A DNA stretch of 64,000 nucleotides from Trichobilharzia regenti (lineage: Eukaryota; Platyhelminthes; Trematoda; Strigeidida; Schistosomatidae). The position numbers and the translations under genes were made by a program. Below are positions 11,955-24,421 of this stretch, one piece after another. Within the stretch, counting starts at the first letter, position 1, and each line of letters begins with the position of its first letter. The notes under the pieces were generated by a model. The model searched no databases. It saw nothing but the letters and a program-made list of their open reading frames with translations, and was not told where the DNA came from. The DNA lies in assembly GCA_944472135.2 (NCBI GenBank), contig OX235268.1, forward strand, positions 7,756,589 to 7,820,588, given 5' to 3'.

Positions 11955-13070
11955 GTCATTATTATTGCTTCCTTTAGTTGCTAGGGTAGCATAGGGCTTC
12001 AGCCGAACGTCTTCATCGCATTCGATTCTTTGTCAAAGTTTTCACCTGGCTCTGCATCTGCTCTCATACTTTTATCTTCTCTTCACATCACCTCCTCCAT
12101 GTCACGCCACCCTCTCACTGACGACCAACTCGTCACTTCCCCTTTGGGTGTTACTCAAGAGCCTGTCTTGTGATGTCATGTGATGGTTTGTTTCCTCAGA
12201 GTATGGCCAATCCACCTCTATTTCTTTCTGCATATTTGTTGCACAATCGGTTCCTGCTGGCTCGCTCCCAGAGATCCCTCTCTGTCGATGATCTTTTATG
12301 GCCAGCTATTTAATTATGAGTAGTGTTGAGTGAAGACAGCCGCTGATGAAGTTCTGTAGTTTCTTCGAAGTACCCTTCATGATGCGCTAAAACTGTGATC
12401 TGTACAGTGTCGCTGACTTCGGATTGGAGTTGGAAATCTGGATCTCATTTTTCATCCTGAGTGCTGTTGACCTCCACACAGACTTGAGAGAAATGAAAGC
12501 TCCCTTTGCTTCCCCAATCGCCTCCTTGATATCCTCCCAGGTCGATAGGAAAGGGAGCATGCTTCTTTCATATTTATCTCATTTATGCTGATTTTTGTCT
12601 ATTACTGTTGCTCTTGCTGTTGACCAGGAATCTACATCACCTCTGTTTCCTCTTTGTCTGCCTGAAGTCCTCTCTTTGATGCTTTTTCTGTCAACTTGTT
12701 GCTTTGCGTTTGCATATCGCCTAGTTTGTGGGCAGTCAGATATATATCATCGGGGAAGTCTAGATCCTCCAATCTTTTGCCAGCTGTCTCTCTCACGGAA
12801 CATAGTAGGGAGCCAGTTTCTTTTACTTCCGTCTTCACTTCGAAGGATTTCGTGAGTTTCCTGCTTTGGATTACTTGTCATGCAGCATTGTCTTAAAACT
12901 GTTGGATGAGATGTATATTAGTTGGAGACACCCTGTAGTAGCTAATTATTTGCCAAATCTCCTCTCGATCGACGCTATTGAAGGCCTTTTCAAAGTCGAT
13001 GAAGTTGAGATAGAAAGTTGACTGGCATTTCAAGCTTTGTTCAATGATGATCTGTAGTGTTGCGATTCAA
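11955..13070 (-). mobile_element. RTE LINE, 5'-truncated, 1.1 kb
   Basis: The minus strand runs from an RT segment (near 13060-12960, matching YLNFIDFEKAFNSVDR-type sequence) through the catalytic box to the 3' end (12000-11958). The FADD motif reads Phe-Pro-Asp-Asp (LDFPDDIYL), a damaged active site. Stops and shifts are frequent. RTE LINEs encode APE endonuclease and RT; this copy cannot be autonomous. Confidence 0.8.
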
Positions 13071-13377
13071 CCGCTCCTCTGTAAACTATATACCAATGTA
13101 ACAACCCTCACCTCAGGCATGAGGCTAGCAACAACCGAAATATTTGCAAACTCATTAATAAATTTTTTACAAAGCTAAAAAGATGTTCGAATAAGGTGCA
13201 GTTACATCCATGGTCATTTGGTCATTTCCATTGCCTCTGATTTTTTCACCTTATCTTGGTTGTACAGGTGTCATGTTCAATGCTTAGGTGACCCTTTTAT
13301 TCATGAAATATACTTATTTAAATACAATGGAGAAGATTTGTACTTCATGTGATTGGTTTCGATGTTATTGTATACGC

Positions 13378-13513
13378 TGAGCTGGATGGTTTATTTCTAA
13401 AGCTGTTACTGACATACTAGGCGACAGTCTTTAAATTGAATACAGTACTAAATCTATCGCCTATTAGGGCAATGGAAGTTTGGCTCAAAGAACACAACTC
13501 CATCAAAATACAC
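13378..13513. repeat. PLE family A tails as a small tail-out inverted dimer
   Basis: 13378-13435 is the minus-strand family A tail (gagctggatggttt, then actaggcgaca). 13458-13513 is the plus-strand tail (cctattagggcaatgga, then aacacaactccatcaaaat). Each arm retains a decayed version of the family A hairpin. Confidence 0.5.
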
Positions 13514-13750
13514 CTATTTAAACATTATTAAAAAAAACAACTTTTGTTCAGAGAAAAAGTATTCCCGCACTGAAAAACCTCATTCTAGGCTGTACCGTCA
13601 TAGTGATTTCACAGAGAAAAACATTCATATTGCCTAGGCAATATACGTCTGACAAAAACAAAGTTATTTAACATGATGTTTTATAAGATTACAAAATTTT
13701 ATAAGATTATTAAATAAGTCTATCGGTAAATGAATTCCAGAATTTTCACT

Positions 13751-13945
13751 GTGCATCGGTGGCACAGTGGTTAGGACTCTCACCAACCATACACATGGTC
13801 CGAGGTTCGATCCCTTGCTTACGAACACCTGATATCTATGGTCGACCTGCAAAATTTTGGCTATCGATATTCATGCCGAAAATTCCATACTTGTGCCGAA
13901 AATACAAAGTGGAATCAAGGTGCAATCAAAATAATAAAAAAATAA
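13751..13945 (+). repeat. tRNA-like SINE family T, copy 2
   Basis: The A-box and B-box blocks ('ggtggcacagtggttaggac', 'ccgaggttcgatccc'), the body and the A-rich tail match the other T copies. Confidence 0.8.
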
Positions 13946-14094
13946 ACATTATAGTATGAAATTTTACCAACCAGCTAAAAACACTGGATTACTGTTCCGC
14001 TGATTTGGAGCCCAGCTTACCAGCTGTGTACCCAAACTGGACACTCGTGATGCAACGCAGCTAACTGCTCTATATCATAAATTAACATTTAATG

Positions 14095-15110
14095 TCAAAT
14101 AATGGAGCTCAAATGATGATCACCGAACTGAACATGACAATTTATCTCATCCATGGGTTTCAATATATCTCCAAAGACATTCTTAGCGATATGCTCCGTC
14201 CCCAGAATACGTGGGCACCTAAGTTTGCTCCACGGGATTCGGAAAATCAAAGTGTTATATAATGCCGTATCTAACCGAAGACGAGTAGGTTTGCTGTTAA
14301 CAGAAACCGTAATGTACTTGCGTTTGCTGGTGAAATCCATTTTAGAAGTTTTAAAAATGATCTGTACCCGTGGAGATTGTTTCGGCTTGAAAGGACTATG
14401 TCTGTTCCTCACAGAATAAATTTTCTTTACTGGACAGTAAGCGTTTTTAAATCCAAAACGATGACACTTGATGCATTTGTGTTACTTGAAAAGATAAAAT
14501 TTGACAAAATGCCATGAACTACACTGACTAAGGCTTACCTGAAACTCAACATTGATGCTCTATGTGCTTAATGGTGGTCAGGGGAACTGTCACTGCGTTA
14601 ATTGAAATAAATTCAGATGGCTGTGGCTTACACTGCACCATGGCAGTGTCGTGCTTCAAGTTGATTAGGCGTTGGGATTCTTCTGTCACCATTAGTAATG
14701 TCATTTTAGGGTCTTGTCCCACGAGTTATACAAGTCGAGTTGTTATGTTAGCATCTTCTGGGTTCTTCAAACCACAAATAAAAATCAAACACTTGAACTT
14801 ATCTGGTGTCATTTCTTATGGTTTGAACCTTTCACATTTCTTTGTTCACTTTGCCAGTGGAAGTGAAAAAGGCATTTTTGTCAAGTGAAAAAATTGATAC
14901 CGAATATTAAACATAGAGGATTGTTCACCGGAAATGTCTGATAAAACGGTGACTGTCTCATCGAAAGATAACTCATGTGGGTTCTCAGGCAGAGTGAAAT
15001 TACCATTTTTGTTGTTCTCAACGGTATCAAGTTTTCGCAGTAGCAATCTGACTGTCAAGGAACTTAACCCTAAGTTCCTATTATTTGCGAAGACGCTCTG
15101 AATAAACACT
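14095..15110 (-). pseudogene. Gypsy LTR-retrotransposon gag-protease relic
   Basis: Read on the minus strand from 15109: a capsid-like segment (LSSLTVRLLLRKLDTVENN, then SFDETVTVLSDI), a gag stretch with stops (FICGLKNPEDANITTR, then LINLKHDTAMVQ), a zinc-knuckle-like Cys/His cluster near 14480 (HKCIKCHRFGFKNAYC), and then a protease-like segment at 14412-14095 (KYITVSVNSKPTRLRLDTAL). The catalytic Asp is followed by Thr-Ala rather than Ser/Thr-Gly. RT and LTRs are absent. The order gag, Cys/His box, protease is that of Ty3/Gypsy. It is broken by stops and shifts and is inferred to be dead. Confidence 0.65.
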
Positions 15111-15359
15111 TATTATGAACGATTATCGACTTTAACTCCAAAACACAAGGACTTGTAGTAAGTTATATTGTTCGGCAATAAAAATCGATATTGGTTCAAA
15201 GTCTTTCAACAAATGTTCTACATGGAATGTTTTGTACTTTTATTTGTATTCTTTCGTCTTCTTCCAACCTGTTTACGATTGAATCATCCGCGCCTTCGAG
15301 TTGCCCGCCAGTGACGACCAAGGTGAATGAACCAACGTTCAATGTTCACATTCATTTGC

Positions 15360-16640
15360 ACGGACTTTGGCAGCATAATCAAACATGGAGCATTCAATAC
15401 GGAAAACGTCTAACTCCATTATGGATACGATTTTATTTTGATAAATCACACAGTGTTGTGCAGTTATATTAACTGATGACGTTTCGAGCATAAATTATTG
15501 CCACTCATAATCATATCAGGCCACTCACACAACTTCCTTGCTTCATATATATACATGTGTGGAATTGACTAGATATTTGAATAGAAATCAATGTGGAATA
15601 ATGTGGATTCATAAATAATAATATGAGTGTTGTTGATCAATTACAATCAGATGGGAAATAAGACGAGTGTTTTTATAGTCATAATAAGTTATTTATGAGA
15701 ATGTTGTGATGTGTTTGAATTGAAATAGAATTTGAAGATTATTTATTGTCCTCCTCTGATTTCACTGACTGGTGGTAATAATATCTTTCATAGATATTTC
15801 TGGTATTTGCATTGAGTCGTTTCTGTTGCATGTGTTGTGTTTGGTGTAGACTCGATGAACCAGTCAGGATTCCGTAATCAACCTCTCTCTCCACCTAGCT
15901 ATATTACTTTTTAGAATTTCAACCCTATCCCACCTTATTGTGTGACTGTTTGTTGTTGTGTGCGTCGGTGGCACAGTGGCTAGGACTCTCGCCAACCATG
16001 CACATGGTCCGAGGTCCGATTCCCTGCCGACGAACACCTGATATCTATGGTCGGCCTGCAAAATTTGGGCTGCCGATATCCATGCTGAAAATTCCATACT
16101 TGTATCACAAATACAGTGTGGAATCAAGCTGTAATCAAAAATAAAAAAATTAAAAAAAATTATATAAGTTGATGCGTGAAGTAAAATAGCCGAGCTTTTT
16201 TCTAAATTACTTATCTTACATTACAATTACAAGCTGTAATCAAAAATTAAATTAAATTTAAAAAAAATTAATTAAATCTTCCCGGGGTCAACCATTCTTA
16301 CGTTAACTAAATTCGGATGTTCTGATAATCTGACTATCTCTGACCTACCAGTTTGACCTATGTAGTCGACCTCACAGTCATTGCAGGTTATTATTTCTGA
16401 CTGTACATTATGTCACATTGATTTTTAATCTAATATCTAATTGATTCCACACATGTATATAAATGAAGGAAAAAAGTTGTGTGAGTAACTTGATATGATT
16501 ATGAGTGGCAATAGTTTGTGCTCGAAACGTGGTCATCAGTGAATATTACTGTATAACACACTGTGGGATTTATCAAAATAAAATCTTATCCATAATGGAG
16601 TTATACTCTACCTCAGTGCCAAAGTTGTATACTTATATAT
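15360..16640. mobile_element. Penelope-like element family C between inverted terminal repeats
   Basis: The body lies on the minus strand: GIY-YIG region remnants around 16430-16270 and the frame 16040-15864 ending in RWDRVEILKSNIARWRERL. On both sides are copies of one about 190-bp terminal repeat in opposite orientation: 15375-15565 and 16440-16640, sharing 'cactcataatcatatca' or its complement, a 'gaaacgt' box and 'acagtgttgtgcag'-type sequence. PLEs are known to carry LTR-like repeats in direct or inverted orientation. A T SINE (15958-16155) interrupts the body. Confidence 0.7.
15956..16158 (+). repeat. tRNA-like SINE family T, copy 3
   Basis: The best-preserved T copy: 'ggtggcacagtggctaggac', B box 'ccgaggtccgattcc', the conserved body and an A-rich tail. 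It is nested in PLE family C. Confidence 0.85.
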
Positions 16641-17264
16641 ATGCTGTTCATCACTAAAAGTGTTTCAGTATACGCGCAGTACACACGCTGATAACATTGG
16701 AAACAATCCGTCTATTCGGCGTTTTATCTATAATATAAAGGTCTTCAGTTGTTGTAGCTAATAAATTTCAAAAATTAGTTCACCGAGTTAGCCCACACAA
16801 TGACATTTCAACTCTTGATTTATTACGATTTCGGTCTGTGTTTCATTGACATTTACACCATGCATATGTGATGTGAACGCAGCTGTTTTATTTTTTTCGG
16901 ATATTCCAGTGTGATGTTTACACATAAATCTACCAGCTCTAGGAAATGACCTTTTTTGTTTACAAAACGTGGTTGAATAGAATATAGCTTCTAATGAAAT
17001 CCGACAGAAAGCACATCACGTGAAATTAAACATCTTTTCATGCTAACGATAAGAGTTAAACGAATAATAACCAAAAAACGCGTTGACGACAAAGAATGAA
17101 AAGACATCCTAAAAACAGACTTTTCATCAAGTAGAATCAAATTCAAGTTACAAACTCTGTTGAAAACACGACTGTTAAGTTCATTAATAATTTAGTAAGT
17201 CCGGAAACAAATTTTATAATTATTGTAAGGCGACTGAAATAAAAATAGAACTAAGATAGTGTAG
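16641..17264. other. Unassigned DNA
   Basis: No feature supported. Confidence 0.4.
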
Positions 17265-18850
17265 TAGGGTATACTCCCATTGCATAGAAATTTTAACTTG
17301 ATAAAATCTCACAGTGTTATACAATCATATCTATTGATAAAGTTTCGAGCACTATGTATTACTGGTGGTAGTGGTAAATAATTCCCCAAAATTATTGACC
17401 ATAGGAATCACCAGTGAACATTGCATGCTGACTCTTAGAGTTTATTTTTATTTTTGATTACAGCTTGATTCCACACCGTATTTTTGGTACAAGTATGGAA
17501 TTTTCAGCGTGGATATCGGTAGCCCAAATTTCGCAGGCCAACCATAGATATCAGGTGTGCGTCGGCGTGGGCTCGCACCCCGGAACATGTGCATGGTCAG
17601 CTGAAGGCTTTCGATCAAGTATCCCCTTCATTTGGTTATCTGTCGTGTCACTGTTGTGCACGATAATTAGCTAGCTTAGCTTCCGCTTCAATCCGCGATT
17701 TGGTTCCGAAATATATCTCGTGATTCTGACAATCGACTGTGGTCTTTTGCTTTGCTTTTGGTACACGAATAAGTTAGAAGTTGTTGGTATAATATCTTGC
17801 GTTAATATACTCAGTACTCTTTGCGAACGTTTATACCGTCAACCTCTAAACTGGTCATATGTCACACCGAGGTACTCACACAAATTTCTAACTTCCTTTA
17901 TATCGTTCCATTATCCTCATTCTCTTGATTTGATTGATAGTAATGTTTTCCATATTTCTAGTATGAGTGATGGGTAATTGCTATTGCATATAGTAGGTGA
18001 AGACCCTAAGAACAAAGGTTACGTAATCCTCCTCTCGCTCCACCTACCTGGATAACTGTCTAGAATTTTAACTCTGACCGACCCTATTGTGTATGTGTAT
18101 GTTAATGTATGCAGTACGACTGCTGAGTTATTTTTTCTAAATTATTTTCTTGGGGTAAGCTGTTCTTACAGTTATATTATATTAAGAGGGGAAATCTGAG
18201 ACCCTACGTAGGATTCTGAATAAAATAGGAATTAGGGTGGCATTTAAACCTACAAACTCACTCAGAGACAAGCTCTGTGGGTTAAAGGACCCAGTTGACC
18301 CAATTAGACAAAATAATATTATTTACAAAATACCCTGCAATGACTCTGAGGTCAACTACATGGGTTAAACTAGTAGGTCAGGGGTAGTCAGATTGTCAGT
18401 AAGGTAAGAATGGTTGAACCTGAAAAGATAAGTAATTTATAAAAGTCCTCAGGAATTGCAATGCATGCATTAACAGATAACCACACAATAGGGTGGGAGA
18501 GGGTTAAAATTCTGAAAAGTAACCTATGTAGGTGGATAGAGAGGTTGATTACTGAATCCTTGTTCATGGAGTCTTCACCAAACACATGCAATAGGGATGA
18601 TTCATCACTCATACCTGAAATATGGAAAATACTATTACCAATCAAATCAAGTGAAAATCAAGTGAAAAATAATGGAACTATATAAATGAAGTTGGGAAGT
18701 CGTGTGAGTACTTTGATATGATTATAAGCAGTAAATTGTGCTCGACACCTTGTCATCAGTAAACATTACTGTATAACACTGTGAGACTTTATCAAAACAA
18801 AATTTACCCATAAAGGAATTATACTCTACCACAGTGCACATGTTTTATTC
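17265..18850. mobile_element. PLE family C, tail-out inverted pair
   Basis: The left arm (17265-17395 terminal repeat, 17870-18175 body) is minus strand. The right arm (18180-18700 body, 18700-18850 terminal repeat) is plus strand. The right body encodes PLE endonuclease-like sequence with stops: NNIIYKIPCNDSEVNY near 18310-18360 and TIGWERVKILKSNLCRWIERL at 18485-18545. Both arms end in the same terminal repeat facing outwards. A T SINE fragment (17443-17605) sits in the left arm. Confidence 0.65.
17443..17605 (-). repeat. tRNA-like SINE family T, copy 4, truncated
   Basis: The minus strand has the T tail and body (cagcttgattccacaccg, atagatatcaggtgtgcgtc) up to a diverged B box and then stops. 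Confidence 0.75.
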
Positions 18851-20160
18851 TTATATCAATGTTCTTACCTTAGTTAAATTCTTATGTTCTGACAATCTGA
18901 TTACGTCTACCCGACCAACTAGTTTGACCTTTGTAGTCGACGTATCTCACAGTGATTGGAAGGTGTTTTGTTAATTATATTATTTTGTTTATGAGCAATA
19001 AAGTGTGCTCGAAACGTGGTCATCAGGAAATATTAATGTATAACACTGTGTGACTTTATCAAAATACATTTTCGTCATTATGGAATTAATGAATAAATTA
19101 TTTTAGGAATTTGAGTTACGCTTCACGTTTTCCAACTTAAACTTCCAGGGCAAAGTATATAAAAGAGTAGATGGTGTAGCATTGGGATCATCTATATCCC
19201 GCGTTGCAGCAGATATCTTTATGGGATAGCTCCTACTTCAAAAAGTATGCTGGAGATAGGTGGATGACACTTTCACATTGCTAATAAACAGAACATTTCT
19301 CCAGCTTCTTCACGCATGTAGTAAAGGGAATAAAATTCACATTTAAATGGACAAGGAGAATCAACTATGTTAGACTGTAAAATCAAACGAATAGAAGAAG
19401 GTAAACAGCAAATACTAGAGTTTATAAAAAGCGAACACGTTCTAATAGATATTTAAACTTTAATTCATCTCATCTGTTAACTGTCAAAGCAGGCTTGGTT
19501 AAGTATCTAATACACTGAGCAGTAGCACCAAGTAATACAACAAAAATTTCAAATTGTGAAATGAGACAGATAGGAGAAGCGTTGCTATTATACCACGATC
19601 CTATAAAATTCATTAGGAATATCAAAAAATGGTAAAAAGCACAATAAAAATATTTTCGTGAAACCAATAAGTACTACTACATGAATAAGAAAGAATATAA
19701 GGCATCTAAATTAGTTTAACCATATAAGGAGGGAATATCTGAAACCCTACGTGAGATTCTTAATAGTGCAGGAATTAGGCAGACATCTAAACCTACAAAC
19801 TCACTTAAGGACAGGCTCTGTTGCCTTAAAGGACACAGTGGACCAAATTAGACGAAATAATATCATTTAAAATATACCTTGCAATCATAATGAATTAAGT
19901 CAACTACATAGCTTAAACTAGTAGATAAGGGGTAGTCAAATTGTCGGAACATAAGAATTTAGCTAAGGCTTGAATGATTGACACGGCAAAGATAAGTAAT
20001 GTACAGCATGCGTCAACGCACAACTACACAATAAAGCAGGTAGGTCAAAGTTAAAATTCTAAAAGGTTATCTTGTTAGGTGAAGTGACAGGTGGATTACT
20101 TAATCTTTGTTCATGAGGCCTTAGCCGAATACCTCCAATAGAAGTGACTCACCAAACTTA
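18850..20160 (+). mobile_element. PLE family C fragments with RT remnant
   Basis: 18870-19090 is a terminal repeat containing 'gctcgaaacgtggtcatcag'. 19105-19230 encodes an RT stretch (KVYKRVDGVALGSS, then VAADIFMG) typical of PLE fingers/palm, and near 19262 a catalytic Tyr codon has become a stop in front of Val-Asp-Asp-Thr-Phe. 19690-20000 resembles the linker/GIY-YIG segment of the 18.2-kb copy. Inactive. Confidence 0.65.
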
Positions 20161-20164
20161 GGAC

Positions 20165-20545
20165 ACCAAACTCCACACAAACTTAAGAGTAATGAAAGCT
20201 TATTTTGCTTTTCCGATTCTGGCTTTGATATCATTGTAAGTTCCGGCCCCCTGTAGTTGAAACGATGCTTCCCAGGGTGGAAGGTAGATAAAGGAAGTTG
20301 TTTCTTTCAGGTTCCTCCCATTTATGATAACTGATTGTTGTCTGTTGTTGTTCGTGCTGTTGATGTTGGCCAGGAATCTTCATCATCTCTGTGTTTCTCT
20401 ATGTTCACCTGAAGTTCTATCTTTGATGCTTCTTCTGCCAACTTGTCGCTTTTCACTTGCATATCTTCCATGTTTGTAGGGAATCAGACATATATCATCG
20501 GCGAAGTCCAGGTCCTCCATGTTTTTTGTGTGAATCTATAACGTG
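20165..20545 (-). mobile_element. RTE LINE internal fragment
   Basis: The minus strand matches the RTE segment around the FADD box and the Gln-rich stretch (compare 51.66-51.98 kb). Both ends are cut. Confidence 0.65.
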
Positions 20546-20789
20546 CTTGAAATTTCATATATTCAATAATTTAAGTTTGCATTTTTGCTATCAATTAGGC
20601 AAATGTTTAACAGAATCCGGTGACGAATCCATCACACCCTCTAACCTAAAGAGAAAATCAAAGAAATTGAAAAATGCAATCAGTTGTCTATGGTATTTCC
20701 ATATTAGTTTGTTTATTAGATGTATTATTTACTGGATGACAAGGTTTCGAACAAAATTCATTGTTCATAATCATTTCATCAATTGTAAT

Positions 20790-21560
20790 CACACGACCTG
20801 GAAACTTGAGCTTTTATAGTTTTATTTGCTTTCTCCTATTTGTCGTCGTTGAGGTAGTAGAATTTCCCAGATATCTGGGACAGTTGTTGAATCATTCTTA
20901 TTACACATATTCTCTCTCAATTGATTCGATAAACAAAGCTTCTGTTATCAATATCTCCCTTCACCCTGTGACATTAGATTTTAAAACTGTCATCTTATCT
21001 CATAATTCTGTTGTATGGTTGTGTGTAATTGCATATATTGAGTGGTTTAGCTGAACTATTCTCTAGATTTCTTATCTTATTCGGGTCAACTAATCTGGAT
21101 TTTGCTAGGTTTTTGTGCTCGGCTAGTCTGTCTGACTGCCCCTGTTCTACTAGTTTGAGCTGACAATAGTTCCAGTAGGATATAAGATAAACTGAATAGT
21201 TTTGTTATTAAGGCTCCACAGGATCGACACTTTAACCGACAAAGCTTGTTTCTAATTGAGTTTGTGGGTTTAAATGCTAGCCACGTTTGTTCCTGCCTTG
21301 TTAAGAATTCTGTGTAAGGTGGTTTCAGAGGTTCCTTCCTTGTATGGAATTACTAGTGATCATTTAGATTTCTTGTTGTTGGTGTTGTCATTAACTTGTG
21401 CATGCTCGACATGCATATCGTCATTATTATTGTTATCACTAATATCATTACTTATTTTAGTTTTACATTTCCTTACACATTTCATAACTAATTTATCAGG
21501 CTAATTACTAAGTTTCAAGGCTTCCTTTATTTGTATCACTTCCTGTCTTACATTTTTCTT
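20790..21560 (-). mobile_element. PLE family C linker and GIY-YIG fragment
   Basis: The minus strand encodes the connector (YKEGTSETTLHRILNKAG, then FKPTNSIRNKLCRLK) near 21350-21225 and a decayed endonuclease to about 20930, ending with tail sequence near 20790. Stops and shifts are present. Confidence 0.6.
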
Positions 21561-21839
21561 GGTACTACTTAGTAGTCTACGGTATCTTTAAATATCACGG
21601 AATCACAAATTTTCGAGTGAATAAAAAGCGGGTGAAAAAACACATTCAGTAAAATTACTCAGGAATGACTAACTCCACTTCTATCCCTCGAAAACAGAAT
21701 GAATGGATAAACCTAATGCCTATGAGATTGCCTATATCAGAACTGATTGTTGAACTTTTATCGCATATTCTTCCGTCAAAAGTCGAACCAAGAATTTGAA
21801 TATGTCACATGAATGATAAAGTCATGATAATTCAACAAT

Positions 21840-23900
21840 GTACCACTTATGGAAACAGTGGACTTTGTATGCGAAGAACTCATAGGATGAAACATCGATG
21901 TTGGCATTCCTATGTCTTTTATGAAAGAGCTCCTCTTAAAATGTACAATGAATGTTAAGGTTTTATTTAATAAGGAACTATATAGACAAAGCGATGATGT
22001 GGCAATAGGGTCACTACTAGGACCCATTGCAGCCGACATTTTCCTTGCGAAACTAGAAAATGGGCCTCTGAAGGATGTTATTAGTGAACTCAAATTTTAT
22101 TGCCGGTACATGGATGATACTTTTTTGATTATGAAAAATAAGAAGGAAGCAAAAAGAATCCTGGATAAATTTAATGAGGTACATCCTGCAATAAATTTTA
22201 CTATTGTGAAAGAAAAAGGCTCTACTATTCCAATTTTAGAGGTCTTTATGACCAGAAAAGAGGATGCCAGAATAACAAGAATTGTTTATAGGAAACCTAC
22301 ATCAACAGGCCAGTACACACATTTTCTCAATTTTGTGCCCTTGAAATACAAACGCAATCTAATAAAGTGCCTGGTTCACAGAGCAAGAACGATTTGTTCG
22401 GACGAATGTTTTGATGAAGAACTGAATAATATTAAACGGTTGCTAAGTGAGAATGGTTATCCTGAAAAGTTTATTTATTAGAATATGAATTTGAAACCAA
22501 AACAGTTCCGAAAAAGGCCTTATTCTCACAAATGCAGTTCCTTGGGGAAAACACTAGCGAGATAATGACGCAATGCCTTAGAAACGCGGCAAAAAGAGAA
22601 TCTCCTTCTGCCGAATTACGCTGTATCGGGAGTAAAAGACAAACTGCCTAATTTCTCCCGATCCATGTGTATCTGTGTGGAGGTCAACAACACTCAGCAA
22701 CAAAAATAAGATCCGGATATTCAACTCCAATGTGAAGTCAGTGCCACTTACCGTATGGAAGAGAAACTTGGCGCGTCATAAAGAGCATCTCAAACAAACT
22801 TCAGACCTTCATTAATAGTTTTCTTCTATCATTACTCGAGATCAGATGGCCAGCCAGAAAAGATCAGCAACAGGGATCTCCGGCAATGAGCGAACCAACT
22901 CAGCAGGAACCGATTGTGAAACAAATAGGCAGTAATAAATGGAGATGGATTGGTCATACTCTGAGGAAACCCTCGAGCGACATCACTAGACAAGCCATTG
23001 CTTGAGTGGAACCCGAAAGGGAAGCGGCGAGTTGGTCGTCAGTGCAAGGTTGACTTGAAAGAGGTCTTGTGAACAGGAGATGAAAGCATATGGGCAGACT
23101 TGGAACAGAGTGGAAAAGTTGGCAGAAAGCCGAAGGCAATGGAGATACGGAGCTGAAGCCCTATGTTTCACTAGGATTTAAAGGATATCATAATAAAAAT
23201 GTGTATCTACCAATTTAACTATTCTTTTGGAGCGAGTCAGTGACATAGGCCGCACAATTAGCCGTGTTTCTCGTCTGATTTCGGAACATCACCCTGCAAA
23301 GTGGTTAAGCAAATTACAAACAAAATATATTCGTAGCGCTATTCTGTCTCATCTTGTGGAGACAGAACACAAGAGTAACGTTAACCAGATGGCTTTCAGG
23401 GTCATTAACCGCACACCTACGAATCTCAATTTTGCCTGAAGATTTTGACTACTAAATATTTTCTGAGGCTGTGGGAATCCACATTAACAAGCCTAACTTA
23501 TGCATCCAAAAAAAGTTGGTTGGTTCAGATATTTTCCTTACCTTGGCCATCCAGGTTTGAATAATCTTCAGTTTTTGTGGAATTTCCCTAATTTTAGTTG
23601 ATATTCTATTTGCTATTATATTTTTATGCTTATTATAATTTAAGCATCTTTAATGAACTGTAATTCCATCGTGACCTTACTTTACAAATCGATATTTAAA
23701 AAAAACACTAATATTTTTGGTGATGACAATTCTAGACTGTTCTATGTATATAAAGATGCATACATAATTATGGAGCCGGAAGAGGAGGATTTTATCGAAA
23801 AGAATATTCTTCGCTCAACTATTTTGTGTTTTATAGATGTCTTCAACGATAAGAAATCTTCAATAAAAGAGGAATCCAAGAGTGACATTATTATTGTGTA
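21840..23900 (+). mobile_element. Penelope-like element family D (RT and GIY-YIG), split by an RTE
   Basis: The frame 21912-22481 encodes 189 residues of PLE reverse transcriptase: LYRQSDDVAIGSLLGPIAAD, catalytic CRYMDDTFLI near 22100-22130, and then TRIVYRKPTSTGQYTHFLNF and LKYKRNLIKCLVHRA. The YMDD box is intact. After a stop, the reading continues to 22664, is interrupted by an RTE insertion (22675-23198), and resumes with the GIY-YIG part at 23199-23439 (CIYQFN, then Asp-Ile-Gly-Arg-Thr for Tyr-Ile-Gly-Arg-Thr, then ILSHLVETEHKSNVNQ). The 3' repeat follows to about 23900 and includes a CUGAUGA/GAAA-like remnant (23771-23810). The N-terminal RT is missing, so it is a broken copy. Confidence 0.85.
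22675..23198 (+). mobile_element. RTE LINE, 5'-truncated, with 10-bp target duplication
   Basis: Begins inside the RTE 3' region (gtgtggaggtcaac) and ends with 'ggatatcataataaaa'. It is flanked by atgtgtatct at 22665-22674 and 23199-23208. Removing it and one repeat rejoins the PLE reading (Cys-Ile-Tyr-Gln-Phe-Asn). It is younger than the PLE copy. Confidence 0.9.
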
Positions 23901-23989
23901 ATCGAGAAAAACACACATTTCAAACTCTAAAGTACTTTTAATACAGAAATTTTGTTGTTGTTTTTTCATCTATATACATGAACAATTAT

Positions 23990-24421
23990 TTATATGTACA
24001 TTTTTTTTACACAGACATATATACATTCACCCATTACACTTCAAAGAACCTTTTTAATTCTTAAATCAATCAGAGTTTAATATCTGAACATCATAATACT
24101 CAGCACAAAATAATGTTATAAAATAAACGATAATAGAAAAGAAAAAAAGAAAGCAAAGATTTCGTTCCTCTTTCAATAAAAAATAATGACAAAAGTAGGT
24201 GTTTTTGATTTTTGTCAAAAAGTGTGGATGAAAGTTTTACTGCATTTTCTGTTATTTCCTATACAACACTTTACAAGTGAATAATACTACTCATTAATAA
24301 TAAAAGTCTACTTCTGCAAAACAAACTGATATTAGTAACCTTGATCGGTTTGAAAAACAAAATGGTGGGAATCGCAAAGTGCCTAAAAACAACACATATT
24401 AAAAAAAAGACAACAAAATGA
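23990..24421 (-). other. Probable 3' UTR of the Ig/FN3 membrane-protein gene
   Basis: Follows the TGA at 24424-24422 on the minus strand. It is AT-rich and contains ATTAAA, a variant polyadenylation signal, near 24050 and 24080. The exact 3' end is not visible from sequence. Confidence 0.35.
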
